A DNA stretch of 64,000 nt from Haematobia irritans (Eukaryota; Arthropoda; Insecta; Diptera; Muscidae): NCBI RefSeq assembly GCF_050003625.1, contig NC_134400.1, positions 65,275,011 to 65,339,010 on the forward strand. Direction: 5' to 3'. A program made the position numbers and the translations under genes. Shown here in pieces: positions 9,784-21,263 of the stretch. Below the pieces are notes generated by a model, which saw nothing but the letters and a program-made list of their open reading frames with translations, searched no databases and was not told where the DNA came from. The first letter of the stretch is position 1. Each line of letters begins with the position of its first letter.

Positions 9784-10940
9784 CAACGAGTCAGTCAGAG
9801 CCTATACCACCGAATGCCGAAGCAATTATATGTGTTTCTATGAATGGAGATTGTGAAGTCGGCCAATTGTGGGTTGTTGAACCAGCAGAAAACAAAATCA
9901 ACAACATCTTGATAGCAAATGCCCTGGTAACAGCGAACGAAGAGAGACTAATACCAGTTCGTGTCTTGAACTTGTCTGACAATCATGAGCAAATTGTAAA
10001 ATTTTCTGATATTGGAAAATGTACACCAGCCGAGGCAATAGTCAATTTGGAAGGCAACTCATCAAAGACACGTGGAGCAGTGAGAAAACATCTAGAAGGG
10101 TATTTCGAGGCTTGGACACGTCATCTATCGCCGTCAGAGAGAAATAAAGCCAATCAATTGTTGTGGAAAAACGCCTCTGTTTTTGCTTCTGAAAAGGGAA
10201 ATCAAGGAAGAACATCTGTAGTGAAACATGAAATTAAAACCGCAGAAGAAAGACCCATAAAACAGGCACCACGAAGTGTTCCCCTGGCAAAAACAGACGA
10301 AGTTCAAAAGCTCATAAAGGAAATGGCGGAGAGTGGAGTGATCGAGCCATCATTAAGTTCTTGGTGTTCCCCAGTTGTGCTGGTCAAAAAGAAAGATGGA
10401 AGTACCCGATTCTGCATGGACTACAGAAAACTGAATGATGTCACCAAAAAGGACAGTTATCCGCTTCCACGCATTGATGACACGTTGGACACACTAGCCG
10501 GAACAACATGGTTTTCTACGCTTGATTTGCAGAGTGGATATTGGCAAGTAGAGATCGCCGAGAAAGACAAGGAAAAAGCGGCTTTTGGCGTTAATGGCGG
10601 TCTCTGGCAATTCAATGTAATGCCGTTCGGGCTCTGCAACGCTCCGGCTACCTTCGAAAGATTGATGGAGCGGGTACTGAAGGGGTTGCACTGGAAGTCG
10701 TGCTTGATATACTTGGACGACATCATAGTGATGGGCAAAACATTTGACGAGCACCTTAAGAACTTGAAAGACGTTATCCAGCAATTGTCAGCCGCTGGTC
10801 TACGTCTTAACGCAAAGAAATGCTCCCTTTTCCAGCGGGAAGTTAAATACCTAGGTCATCATGTGACTGCATATCCACCGATGAAGACAAAATCCAAGCT
10901 GTCAGAGATTGGCCACGACCCCGAAATCTCCACGAATTAA
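9745..10940 (+). pseudogene. Gypsy B reverse transcriptase
   Basis: A protease-RT linker followed by the RT fingers and palm: GVIEPSLSSWCSPVVLVKKK, RFCMDYRKLND (about 10410), FSTLDLQSGYWQVE, FGLCNAPATFERLM and the catalytic box YLDDIIVMG (about 10710). A one-base change near 10870, just after LGHHV, ends the reading at 10940. The correct frame resumes and leads into RNase H. All three catalytic Asp residues are present. Confidence 0.8.
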
Positions 10941-12922
10941 GAAGTTTCCTTGGGTTATGTACATATTACCGACGATTCGTCCCAAACTTCGCCAGCATCG
11001 CCGCTAGTCTCCATAAATTGACGCAAAAAGGTCAGAAGTTCCAGTGGAGCGACGAACAGGAGGATTCATTCCAACATTTAAAAGAACTTTTATGTTCAGC
11101 TCCTGTTCTAGCGTATCCTATTCCGGGCGAAAAATTTGTTTTGGATACAGATGCTAGCGCGCATGGTATTGGAGGTGTGCTATCCCAACAGATAGACGGC
11201 AAGGAGAAGGTCATCGGATATTTCAGCCGAACGTTGTCCAAGCCCGAAAAGAACTACTGTGTAACGCGACGAGAGCTGCTAGCCGTCATAGAGAGTGTAA
11301 AACATTATCATAAATATTTGTATGGACAACACTTCTTGCTCAGGACTGATCACTCAGCTCTACGATGGTTGCTCCAATTCAAGAATCCGGAAGCTCAACT
11401 GGCACGTTGGATCGAGAGGCTCCAAAGCTATGATTTCAGTATCGAGCATAGAAAAGGTGGAAAACACGGTAACGCTGACGCTTTGTCATGTCGACCTTGC
11501 AGTATAGAATGCAAACACTGCTCGAAAGCTGAACATAAGGAGGAGATTGTTGATATTCGGCTGTTACACATCGAATCTGGAGTGGACTGGCCAACAGAAC
11601 AGCGTAAAGATCCCATTTTGAACAAAATTATTTCGGCAAAGGAAGAGAACGAGAAGCCCAGTAAGAAAGACAACGCAGCCGAAAGTCCACTTATAAAATC
11701 ATACTGGGCTCAATGGGATAGTTTAGTTCTAGTCAATGGATCCCTGCAACGTAAATGGGAAAGCGAAGATGGCAAGAGCAGCCGAAATTTGATCATCGTT
11801 CCAGATTCCAAAATAAGAGACGTTTTGGCGGAGTTCCATAATGGTCCCAGTGGAGGTCATCTGGGAATTACCAAAACCGCCGAGAAAGTGAAGCAACGAT
11901 TCTACTGGGTTGGATGCCAGAAATCAATTGCTGAATGGGTAGCCAATTGCGAGAAGTGCATGAAGGCGAAAGGTCCAACAAGGAAAAGTCGAGGTCCTAT
12001 GCAAGAATATAGACCAGGAGCCCCGTTTGAAAGAATAGCAATGGACGTGGCAGGCCCTTTCCCAGTAAGTGATTCTGGAAACCGTTATGTCCTCGTGGTC
12101 ATGGATTACTTCAGCAAATGGCCGGAGGTGTATGCAATTCCAAACCAAGAGGCAAAAACGATTGTGGATGTGGTCAACAAAAACTGGATATGTCGCTACG
12201 GTGTGCCGTCCGAGATTCACTCAGACCAGGGAAGAAATTTTGAATCGGCCATATTCAAAGAGATGTGTGAATCCCTTGGTATCAAGAAAACGAGCACTAC
12301 GCCATTACATCCACAATCCGATGGCATGGTAGAAAGGTTTAATCGCACTATGGAGGAACATCTTCGAAAAGTAGTGGACAACGGCCAGAGGGACTGGGAC
12401 GAGCATATACCAAAGTTTTTGCTGTTCTATAGATCTGCCATTCATAATTCCACCACTCGAACACCGGCCAATGTTCTATTCGGAACTGAGTTAAAGTTGC
12501 CTGGAGATCTGATATTCGGCGCTAAACCTAATGAGCTCGCCATGGAAGAAAACAGAAACGACATCCCCAACACTTTCGGTGAAGTTCACGAATCAGTGCG
12601 CAACAAAAAAAAAATGGTCAGCAACAGAATGAAGGCGAGATACGATCGTGCTGTAAATACTGAGGGCTTCCAAGAAGAAGAATTGGTTCTGCTATTTAAC
12701 CCGCAACGAAAGAAAGGATTGTGTCCTAAACTGCAAACACAGTGGGAAGGCCCATACAAAGTCATCAAGAAGATCAATGATGTTGTATACCGGATTCAGA
12801 AGGACGACAGCCCTAGATCAAAGATGAAAGTTGTACATCTGGAACGATTGGCTCCTTACGGAACAGGTTCTGTGCCTGTTCGGACGAACAGGCTTAAGCG
12901 GGAGGCAGTGTTACGAATTTGA
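10870..12922 (+). CDS. Gypsy B RNase H and integrase
   Basis: The long uninterrupted reading (11018-12922 counting from an ATG, open from about 10870) begins with the RT thumb. RNase H follows with [13 protein letters not shown] and later the HGNADAL block. The integrase zinc finger is complete: two His in the [11 protein letters not shown] region and CEKC (about 11835-11960). The catalytic triad is Asp in AMDVAGPF (about 12040), Asp in HSDQGRNF (about 12220) and Glu in [13 protein letters not shown] (about 12330). The C-terminus has the GPY module. The stop codon lies 14 nt inside the 3' LTR, so the polypurine tract is within the coding region. Confidence 0.85.
12891..12908 (+). other. Gypsy B polypurine tract
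   Basis: A purine-rich run ending GCGGGAGGCAG immediately before the 3' LTR, the expected plus-strand primer. It lies inside the pol reading frame. Confidence 0.6.
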
Positions 12923-13528
12923 TAATTATAGATATAAGTTTGTTTAAATTAGTTTCCGTTAATTTCAAATTTCAAATTGTAACGATAAAATTTCGCTATC
13001 ACTTGTTGGAATCATCTATTCATTTTCTAGTATTTTCCTGAATTTCTTTTATGTTCTTTTGTTTGCTTACCGAAATGTTAGTTCTTACTCTCTCATAGAA
13101 TAGCAACCCCTTTGCTTTGTTATTCTGCATTCTCATTTCATTTCATTTCATCTCATTGTCTATTGTCATTATTGTTGTTGTTGTAGTAATGCGAGCATAT
13201 ATCTATGTGAGTGTGTATGTGTTTGGCAGCCACCAGATGAACAACTTAATGGTCGTAGATCCTTCTAGCATTGTCTAAGAATGTTCTGGCGTTGCCAGAA
13301 TATTGTAGTGCTACCAGAATGTTCTCGTATTGCCACACCGTCATATATAAAAGCGCTCGCATGCTGCTAACGAGTCAGTCTTAATTAAAGGGTCAAACGA
13401 ATAACTTCAGTGTGAACGAATTGTAAAGTGTGAAGTCATAGTAAATAAATTGTAGATTATCGTTATTTAAAAGAACTGTGTTTTAATTGTCGGGTAATTA
13501 AAAACGCCTAAATATAAAAACATAACAC
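12909..13528 (+). repeat. Gypsy B 3' LTR
   Basis: The 620-bp partner of the 5' LTR. It differs by a short TTTCA-repeat expansion (about 13137-13157) and a handful of substitutions. It ends ATAACA, followed by the CTAT target duplication. Confidence 0.92.
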
Positions 13529-13565
13529 TATCCATAGGTGTGTCTGTCTTCATTAAAGGTTCTTT

Positions 13566-14125
13566 ACATGGCTGAATAAGGAGGTTGAATCACGATAACA
13601 AAAACAACAAATTTCAATATGTTGTTTACAATTTTAAGAAGTCAAAATCAGCTGATAAAAGAATCGTATGGCATTGGTAAAAGTGGCAATTATTTATTCT
13701 TTCAATTGTCCTGAAAAAATAACTCAAATCCAGAGAAAAATAAAGGTTCAAATTTAATTGCGTCACCTATGAGTTATTGTGAAGTGGATAATTCATCCGA
13801 GGAACGCCGATATGAGACCAAAGTTAATAATGGAAGTCAGTCAAATGGATATTCGCCATCTATTAACAAAAACAGTTTATGATGCAGTTTAAAAACTGAT
13901 GTGCGTGGTATTTTGGGTCTGGAATATGTTATCAAGATACTCAAGTCATCTTTGAACAATTCTCCAGCTATGAATGCGCGAGTTTGTTTGAGATGCATTT
14001 GCTATGTAGTGTCATTTGGAGAGCTGCAATCACCATAAACATATGATTTTGACATCTTAAAATTTGGTCGAAATAAAAAAATTGTAATCATATGGCCCCA
14101 TGATTTAACCTTCTTGTTCAGCCAT
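13566..14125. mobile_element. 560-bp inverted-repeat element with 8-bp target duplication
   Basis: A perfect 8-bp duplication GGTTCTTT (13558-13565 and 14126-14133) flanks this insert in the gypsy A integrase zinc-finger region. Its ends are imperfect inverted repeats of about 27 bp (left ATGGCTGAATAAGGAGG; right, reverse-complemented, ATGGCTGAACAAGAAGG). An 8-bp duplication points to the hAT or P superfamily. It encodes no transposase. On the plus strand an ATG reading at 13769-14038 spans 90 codons with one in-frame TGA (about 13880); its composition looks gene-like but I do not recognise it. Confidence 0.75.
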
Positions 14126-14638
14126 GGTTCTTTAGTATCTTTTGTTTGTTTATTTCTTTGACATAAATCGCATGTAGCAACATATTTTTTTATCATTTGA
14201 GACATGTTTTTCCATATGTATTTTTGTCTTAGTTTTGTTAATGTCTTTTTAACTCCAAAATGACCTCCGCATGGAGTATCGTGATATAATTTTATAAATA
14301 TTTTTCAAATATTTATTCATTTCTTTTTTAAATTTCCCATGGGTTATTATATTAAATATTTCGTCACCTTTTTCTAGTGCGAAAGTCTTAATACTCATTC
14401 TGCTTAACTCAGATGATAGCTTCTCCCAAAGATTACCTGAGTAATAGGGATTATCGCTACACCTTATGGCCAATTCGTTCACAGAAGGGTTATTAAGAAT
14501 CTTAAATTCATTAGTCGACTTACATAATTCAAATTTTATTTTTCTCGCGAGTTTAATATCTTTTATTGATGTACATTCCCAAACTTTGAGTTGATCAGGC
14601 TCACTATGAGAAGACATCTTATTTTTATTAGCATGCAT
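14126..14638 (-). pseudogene. Gypsy A integrase zinc finger, broken
   Basis: The reading 14249-14638 is the region between RNase H and integrase. After a frame change near 14298 the integrase HHCC finger can be read, with His-containing HDTPCGGHFG followed by CDLCQRNK (14002-14205 frame). The finger's last codons run into the 560-bp insert. This module would dimerise integrase on the LTR ends. Confidence 0.65.
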
Positions 14639-16850
14639 ATATTCCTCATTTTTATTATTTTTTTTATGCGCATTTTATTTTTCATAACTCGTGTTATCAC
14701 CAGCAATTTCTTTATTTTGTCATCTATATTTTGAGGTATCATAGTTTTCAGAGTGTCGGAGTTTAATTGTATGCGTGAAAGTGCGTCAGCGTTAGTATTG
14801 TTTATCCCTTTTTTATAAATAATATCAAAATCATAATCAGATAATTCTAACCTTATTTGAGTTAATTTAGAACTTGGATTTTTGTGCGAAAATAATGCTA
14901 TTAATGGACTATTGTCAGTTACTACTATAAATTTTCGACCATATAAATAAGGGTGGAAATTGAATTCCCCAGTGTAAAGCTAATAATTCTTTTTCGATAA
15001 CAGGTTTATTTTTCTCATGTTTGTTCAAAGATCTGCTAGCGTAAGATATTGGCATATCGTTTCCTATCTCTCCTTGCGATAATACAGCACCCAGTGCAAA
15101 ATCGGAAGCATCCGTTGTTAATACAAAAGGTTTATTAAAATCGGGATATTGTAGAATCGGTGGTGTTATTAGTCTATCTTTGAGAGTTTCAAAATCTTTT
15201 TGACATTCATCAGTCCATACAAACTTAATATTTTTCTTAAATAATGAGTTCAAACAACTTGTAATTTCGGCAAAATTTTTAATAAAACGTCTGTAGTACT
15301 TGCAAAAAGCTACAAATCTTCTTACATCGTCTGAATTTTTAGGTATTGGGTAATTGGTAATAGCTTCAAATTTGGTAGGATCTGGCTTTATCCCATTGGG
15401 TGTTATTAAGTGACCTAAATAATTTACTTCTGATTTTAGAAAACAACATTTATCTGGGTTGAGCTTTAGGTTATATTTGCTTAGTCTATCCAATACTTTT
15501 ATAAGATTAGCATTGTGATGTCTGAAGCTACATCCATAAACAATGATGTCATCTACGTATAGAAAAGCTTCGGAATCTAAACCAGATAGAGCTATCGTCA
15601 GCATGCGTTGGAAACTATTGGATGATATTATAAGACCAAATGGTAGTCTAGTGTATTGATAGTGTCCATTAGGTGTGGAAAAAGCAGTCAACGGTCTTGA
15701 TTTATGGTCTAGTTCGATTTGATTAAAAGAACTAGTCATATCCAAGGTTGAAAAATATTTGGCTCTTCCTAATCTATCTAAAATATCGTCTAAACGTGTC
15801 AACGGAAATTTATCGTTTACGATTTTGTCGTTCAATTTTCTAAAATCAACTACCAATCTCCATTTCTTCAGATCTGATTGTCCTTTTGTAGGTACAAGTA
15901 ATAATGGTGCATTGTAGGGACTAATTGAAGGTTCTATTATTCTGCTATCCAGTAGTTTTTGAACTAGATTTTCAATTTCCTCTTTGTGGGTTTGTGGTGA
16001 TCTGTAATTTTTTATGTATACTGGTGTATTGTCATGTAAATTGATGGTTTGTTTGTAAAAATTGTTCGTGGTTAAATCCTCATTATCAAGATGAAATATT
16101 GATTGATATTTTCTTAAGATAGATATAATTTCTTTTCGTTCTTCATCATTTAAATCGGTTAAATTAAATTTTTGCATTAATTTTTCAAAACGTTCTTCTC
16201 CCGTGATTTTAAAATTCTGATGTGCCGTTATTATCTCATAATTATGTAAAGGAATAGTTTCAATTCTTAAGTTTTTTATTAATTTATCTTTATCTGTGGT
16301 ATTTAATAATTTAATATGCTGATTACCTTTAGAGGGGATGATAGAGTTCGCTATGAATATGCCTGGTCTTACTTCCCGATTTAGAACAACTGCATCATGA
16401 TTAATATTTATTCTAATAGGAATTATTATTTCACTTCGACTAGGGATAGTTATCTGATTAATCTTTAAAGAATTGTCATGTATTGGGATAGTGATGGTCT
16501 CATTATTAATGTCAAAGGTCAAAACATACTTATCATAATCTATATTACACCTATGTTTTAATAAAAAATCTCTTCCTAATATACCGTCTGTACTAATGGG
16601 AATGTCATTTGGAACGAGTTGTATGTTTTGTTCCAGAATCATGCCATTAGTGTCTATACTAATAATGGTTGGACCAAATGATTTAATTACTTCTCTCGTT
16701 ATTCCTGTTAAATTGCAATAATCCTCTGTGTCCGCTTGATAATTTTGTAAAAATGGTTCTTTGCATAAGGAGATGTCAGCTCCTGTATCTATTAGGAAAG
16801 TAAGTGGTTTGTCTGTATTTGCGACATTTAATTTTACGTAGTTAATTTTA
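14639..16850 (-). pseudogene. Gypsy A protease, reverse transcriptase and RNase H
   Basis: The aspartic protease active site FLIDTGADIS is at about 16785-16815, upstream of the ATG at 16642, in the same open frame. The main reading (14915-16642) has GILGRDFLLKHRC (protease end), RLVVDFRKLND, FSTLDMTSSFNQIEL, LPFGLIISSNSFQ and the catalytic YVDDIIVYG (about 15550). RNase H starts with TTDASDFALGAVL (about 15090-15120). Near 14955 a one-base shift truncates it; the NNTNADALSR end of RNase H is readable in the next frame. A small direct duplication of TTTTACGTAG (about 16835-16860) disturbs the N-terminal junction. Confidence 0.8.
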
Positions 16851-16881
16851 ATTTTACGTAGTCGTAAGCTAGAGAATAATC

Positions 16882-17086
16882 TGATATGTATCCCAAGGGC
16901 GATGTTAACAACACGAAGGGTTCTGCTGAACTGAACTTGCGTTTATTGTCAAATATAAGCTTAGCCTACAACATATCAAATAACTGTATAGTATAAAAGA
17001 GACAATAATATGTGATAAAAATAAATACAACGTATAAGTGTTATATGTATAACAGTTAATAATTAAAGAAGTATTTATACATATCA
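16882..17086 (-). repeat. Gypsy C 3' LTR
   Basis: A 205-bp LTR at the 3' end of the minus-strand element. On the minus strand it contains AATAAACGC as a candidate polyadenylation signal (about 16938-16946). Confidence 0.92.
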
Positions 17087-17230
17087 TTCCCTCACCACTT
17101 TTTATGAGAAAACAAAGTAATTTTCTCTTAATCTTACATACATTTGTCTACAAAATATGATTTAACTTGACTTCATTACACATACATATATTTATTTGCT
17201 TATTATTTTTATTATTATTATTTTGTTTTT

Positions 17231-20050
17231 TTATTCTTTATTCTTAAGTCGCTTTAAGCGTTCGGATCTCCTTAATTCTATTTCTATGGACGAGCTTCGT
17301 TTTCTCTTTTTCTCTTCCCTCTTATAGGTATTTACACGGGGTAAATATTTTACAACCTTTCCAAAAAATTTTTTAAGCTGGCTAATATGAGCTACCCTTC
17401 TTGCTCCGTTTATATTAATATAATATCTAACATTACTAATTCTAGACTCAATTTTTACACATATCCATTTACAATAATTATTTGAAACATTTCGATATAA
17501 CACAATTTCATTTGGTTTGTAACTTATAATTTTTGTTTCTTTTTCCACATCATTCGTCCTTCTGAACACTTTTTCTTTACTTATATATGGAGCTTTTGAT
17601 AGAGGGTTCAAAATATCTAGCATTGTTCTTGGATTATAATTAAAAATTAAACTTGCTGGTGGAACATTTGTTGTTGTAGACGGTGTTGTTCTATATTTTA
17701 ATAAAAAATTATTTATCTTAAATTCCCATAATTTATGTTTCGTTTTAGGATCCAACAAATACTTCTTTAATGAATGTTTTACAGTTTGAACTGCACGTTC
17801 GGCGGAACCGTTTGATTGTGGGTGGTAAGGAGGCGATTTCAAACATTCTATTCCACTTTTAGCACAAAATTCCTTAAACTCCTTTGAACTGAATGGAGGG
17901 CCATTGTCACTTACTATTTGGTTCGGCAAACCAAAAACTGAAAAAAATGACCTTAAGGTCTCGTTCACGGTACTAGCACACATTGACTTCAAAACATTCG
18001 CATCTATCCACTTGGAAAAAGTATCAACTATAACCAGTATAGTCACTTTTCCAATTTTACAAAAATCGATGTGTATTCGGTCAAAAGGATGGCGAGGAGT
18101 TGGCCATGATGTCAAAATCGGTTTATTCGAATTCTGATTTGTTGAGCATATCTGGCATTCTCGTACATATTCTTCGACATCATGATCAACTCCAGGCCAC
18201 CATACATACGTTCGCGCTAGAGATTTCATTCTAACCACGCCAATGTGGCCACTATGTAACAACTCAAGGACTTTGGTTCTCAAAGCACTCGGTATTACCA
18301 GTCTTTTCCCATAGAATAAGCATTCCTCCTCACTTGCTATAGACGTTCTCTTATTATAATAACATAATAAGTCGTTTGGAATGACCTTTGGCCATCCAAA
18401 CCGAATGTAGCCGTATACTTTCTTAAGATTGCAGTCTTTTCCCATTTCCTCTTTTACATCCTCGATCTTTACTGGTAGTTCATCTACTAAATTGAATATG
18501 TTTATGCTGTCAATATCATCTCCCGTCCCGCAACGTAGGGGCAATCGAGAAAGTGCATCTGCATGACTCATTTTCTCTCCCTTTTTGTACCGAATGGTAT
18601 AATCATATGATGAAAGAAATATTGCCCACCTTTGGAGCCTATTCGCTGCTAGGGAGGGCAAATGTTTTTTGTCGGAGAATATCTCTCTCAAAGGTTGGTG
18701 GTCGCTCTCAATAATGAAGGGTAACCCGTATATGTACTTGTGGAATTTGCGTACAGAGGAGACAATAGCAAGAGCCTCTCTGTGAAGTTGAGAGTAATTT
18801 TGTTCACTTGATTTTAATGAACTTGACATGAACATAACAGGTCTCTCCTGTCCATCGATTATGTGTGATAGCACGCCCCCCACACCGTATGAACTAGCAT
18901 CACACGATATTACAATTGGTTTAGAGGGATCGTAATGAGCCAAAATTCCGATTCCCGTTATCAACCTCTTGCTATTATCGAAAACCTTTTGATGTTCATT
19001 TGTCCAGGTCCAATGCACATTCTCTCTGGTCAATTGATGCAATAAAAATAATTCAGATGACAGATTTTGTACACAACGGTTGTAATAGTTTATCATGCCG
19101 AGATACGATTTCAGTTGACTCCTATTCGTCGGTGGTGGTGCTTCTACTACTGCCTTAATCTTCTGTTTTGATGGTGAAATCCCATCATAATTAATGGTAT
19201 ACCCCAAGTAATCAATTTCATCTCGGAAAAATTTACATTTATCAAAATTAATTTTTACGTTGTACTCAAGTAATTTTTCAAGAACGACACCCAAGTTCCG
19301 TTTACAGTCACTAAGGTCACTTCCACCCACCAGAATATCGTCGAAGTATACCTGGACTTTGTTCATCCCCTTCAATATCTCACATACAATTTTGGAAAAC
19401 ATTTGTGGAGCCGTCTTTAATCCATAAACAAGTCTCCTATATTGATAAAGCCCTCTATGCGTATTTATGGTCAACAATTCGCGAGAACGTTGTGAGACGT
19501 TAACCTGTAAGTAAGCTCCGGTCAAGTCTAATTTACAAAAGTACTTCCAGCCAGATAAACTAGATAATATCTCGTCTATCCGGGGAATTACGTAGTGTTC
19601 ATTCTCAACAAATTTATTTAGTGTCTTACGGCAGTCTACACATATCCTAATAGACCCGTCACCTTTGTTCACAACTACTATCGGACTAGCCCATCGACTT
19701 CTGACTACCGGAACGAGTACACTTTCTGAGCATAACCTTTCCAATTCTTTTTCCACCTTTTCCCGTAAACCAAAAGGTACCGAATAAGCCTTTGCAAATA
19801 TAGGATAGGCTTCGTCTTTAAGTGCAATTTCAGCAACATAGTTTTTTATCGTCGAGAAATGTTGTCTAGAAAACAACTTGGCATATTTTTTAAAACAAAA
19901 ATCATGGTATGGTTGGTTCAAATCTACATTTTGCACAGAATTTATCTTTAGAATATTTTCTCTCCAATCGGGAATAAGTTCATCCAACCAATTCCTTCCG
20001 ATTAATGGGTTAAACTTATGCGTTGAATTGAGAACTACTAGTTTTAACAT
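17231..20050 (-). CDS. Gypsy C pol: RT, RNase H, integrase
   Basis: A 939-codon uninterrupted reading. Its first residues (LIGRNWLDELIPDW) are the end of the protease, whose start is on the other side of the BEL insertion. RT shows RICVDCRKTLNKF (about residue 137), CKLDLTGAYLQV and the catalytic YFDDILVGG (about 235), a Phe variant of the YxDD box. RNase H has SCDASSYGVGGVL (about 385) and the HADALSRL end. Integrase has a full HHCC finger (about 595-635), Asp in IHIDFC (about 660), Asp in SDNGPPF (about 713) and Glu in NGSAERAVQ (about 750). The tail is very basic. All catalytic residues are present. Confidence 0.88.
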   Translation of the reverse strand: MLKLVVLNSTHKFNPLIGRNWLDELIPDWRENILKINSVQNVDLNQPYHDFCFKKYAKLFSRQHFSTIKNYVAEIALKDEAYPIFAKAYSVPFGLREKVEKELERLCSESVLVPVVRSRWASPIVVVNKGDGSIRICVDCRKTLNKFVENEHYVIPRIDEILSSLSGWKYFCKLDLTGAYLQVNVSQRSRELLTINTHRGLYQYRRLVYGLKTAPQMFSKIVCEILKGMNKVQVYFDDILVGGSDLSDCKRNLGVVLEKLLEYNVKINFDKCKFFRDEIDYLGYTINYDGISPSKQKIKAVVEAPPPTNRSQLKSYLGMINYYNRCVQNLSSELFLLHQLTRENVHWTWTNEHQKVFDNSKRLITGIGILAHYDPSKPIVISCDASSYGVGGVLSHIIDGQERPVMFMSSSLKSSEQNYSQLHREALAIVSSVRKFHKYIYGLPFIIESDHQPLREIFSDKKHLPSLAANRLQRWAIFLSSYDYTIRYKKGEKMSHADALSRLPLRCGTGDDIDSINIFNLVDELPVKIEDVKEEMGKDCNLKKVYGYIRFGWPKVIPNDLLCYYNKRTSIASEEECLFYGKRLVIPSALRTKVLELLHSGHIGVVRMKSLARTYVWWPGVDHDVEEYVRECQICSTNQNSNKPILTSWPTPRHPFDRIHIDFCKIGKVTILVIVDTFSKWIDANVLKSMCASTVNETLRSFFSVFGLPNQIVSDNGPPFSSKEFKEFCAKSGIECLKSPPYHPQSNGSAERAVQTVKHSLKKYLLDPKTKHKLWEFKINNFLLKYRTTPSTTTNVPPASLIFNYNPRTMLDILNPLSKAPYISKEKVFRRTNDVEKETKIISYKPNEIVLYRNVSNNYCKWICVKIESRISNVRYYININGARRVAHISQLKKFFGKVVKYLPRVNTYKREEKKRKRSSSIEIELRRSERLKRLKNKE

Positions 20051-20056
20051 TGCTAT

Positions 20057-20318
20057 TGTTCAGGTTGACACCCTGTTAGATTTAAGTTTCATGAATTGTA
20101 AAATACACCCCTGAATTATAACGATATCTGAAAAAATGACAAATGACTTATCGAAACTTTCGCTTACTTACTCTCTCGCTCAAATACCCGAAGGTACGAA
20201 TACCCCCGCCAATAAATTAAATTTTAATTTTTTTTTTTTTAAACCCGAAATTTAATTGTGTTTTTATTTATTTCCCCCCTCATTGATAAATTATTTTATT
20301 TAACTCCCCGCCTTTTCA
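20057..20318 (+). repeat. BEL 5' LTR
   Basis: A 262-bp LTR starting TGTTCAGGTTGACACC and ending CGCCTTTTCA. Its partner is at 27265-27527. Confidence 0.93.
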
Positions 20319-21263
20319 TTGGTCCTTCGAACCGGATAAAACCGCCCGAGATTTAAAATAAAATAATTTATCATTGAGCTTCTCTTTTTAGAGCCCGAAA
20401 ATCAATTGGTTATTTTGGTATTTTTTACCCCCTAAATTATTGGCTATCACCATTGTTTTCCCCTATAATATTCATCATACCAAGGTAAGGTTGTTGACAT
20501 TTATTAGTGGTGAAAATAAAGTAAACAAAAGTGCAAGAATATCAATAAAATAAAAGAAATAATAAATACAAAGTCACTCTTTCGTTTGCCTGTGTGTTGT
20601 TGTTGTATTTTCATTTGCCCATACGCTTTGGTTTCTAACAACCAAACGAAAACAACAGCTTGCATTATTACCCCCACTCCCGTCTCTCTTATCAAGTAGT
20701 GTGGTTGACTGTTATACGGACATACGTGTGTGTGTTGCATTCAATTGTACTACATGTTGCATTGCATGTTCGAGTGAGTTGTAACTGAACATTGCACAGT
20801 GGGCCCGATAGGAACAAAAGTTGTTCATTAAATAATTTTGAAAATTATTTTACATTGAAAAATAAATATTCAAATTAATTATTTTAATTGATTAATTATT
20901 GGAAAATATTGCAAGTAAAAGGCAATTGTGACTGTTTCGTATAATAAATAATAGTGATATCGAACTAACCCCGTAGTTTCACCCGTTTGAAATATTTTTG
21001 ATTCTTGCACATTGTATCGTATACTAATACGTAGTTTTGTTGCACAGTGGTGTTGGTAAGACCAAAATTGAAATATTTTTTAATTTACGAAAAATATTCA
21101 AAGGCATTAAATATTTGTTTATTGCCAATAATAAAAAAAATCATAACTTTTTTGAATTTTTTTGAACCCTATTTACGTTTGTTGTTGGAATTGAGTTCTG
21201 CAACCCCGTTTTCATACCAAATTAAACTTTTTACTCGAAATTTGAATTTTATTGAAAATAATA
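20319..21263 (+). promoter_or_regulatory. BEL leader: primer site and splice signals
   Basis: TTGGTCCTTCGAACCGG directly follows the LTR and has the TGG start of a tRNA-primed site. A consensus splice donor, CAAG then GTAAGG, lies at 20482-20490. Acceptor-like TTGCACAG occurs near 20790-20798 and, after a TACTAAT branch-point-like motif (about 21021), near 21040-21047. A further donor-like GGTAAGA follows at about 21053. No protein is apparent in the remaining A/T-rich leader. Confidence 0.55.

Larger units (their letters stand above)
7208..13528 (+). mobile_element. Gypsy B: Ty3/gypsy LTR retrotransposon
   Basis: A complete LTR element inserted in the gypsy A integrase. Both LTRs begin TGTTACGAATTTG and end ATAACA or GTAACA. 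A 4-bp target duplication CTAT flanks it (7204-7207 and 13529-13532). A primer binding site follows the 5' LTR, then gag with a SAP-like domain and one CCHC knuckle, protease, RT, RNase H and integrase. The LTRs differ by only about eight substitutions plus a small TTTCA expansion in the 3' copy, suggesting recent insertion. Even so, gag-pol is broken by at least three one-base frame changes besides the gag/pol junction. Confidence 0.9.
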
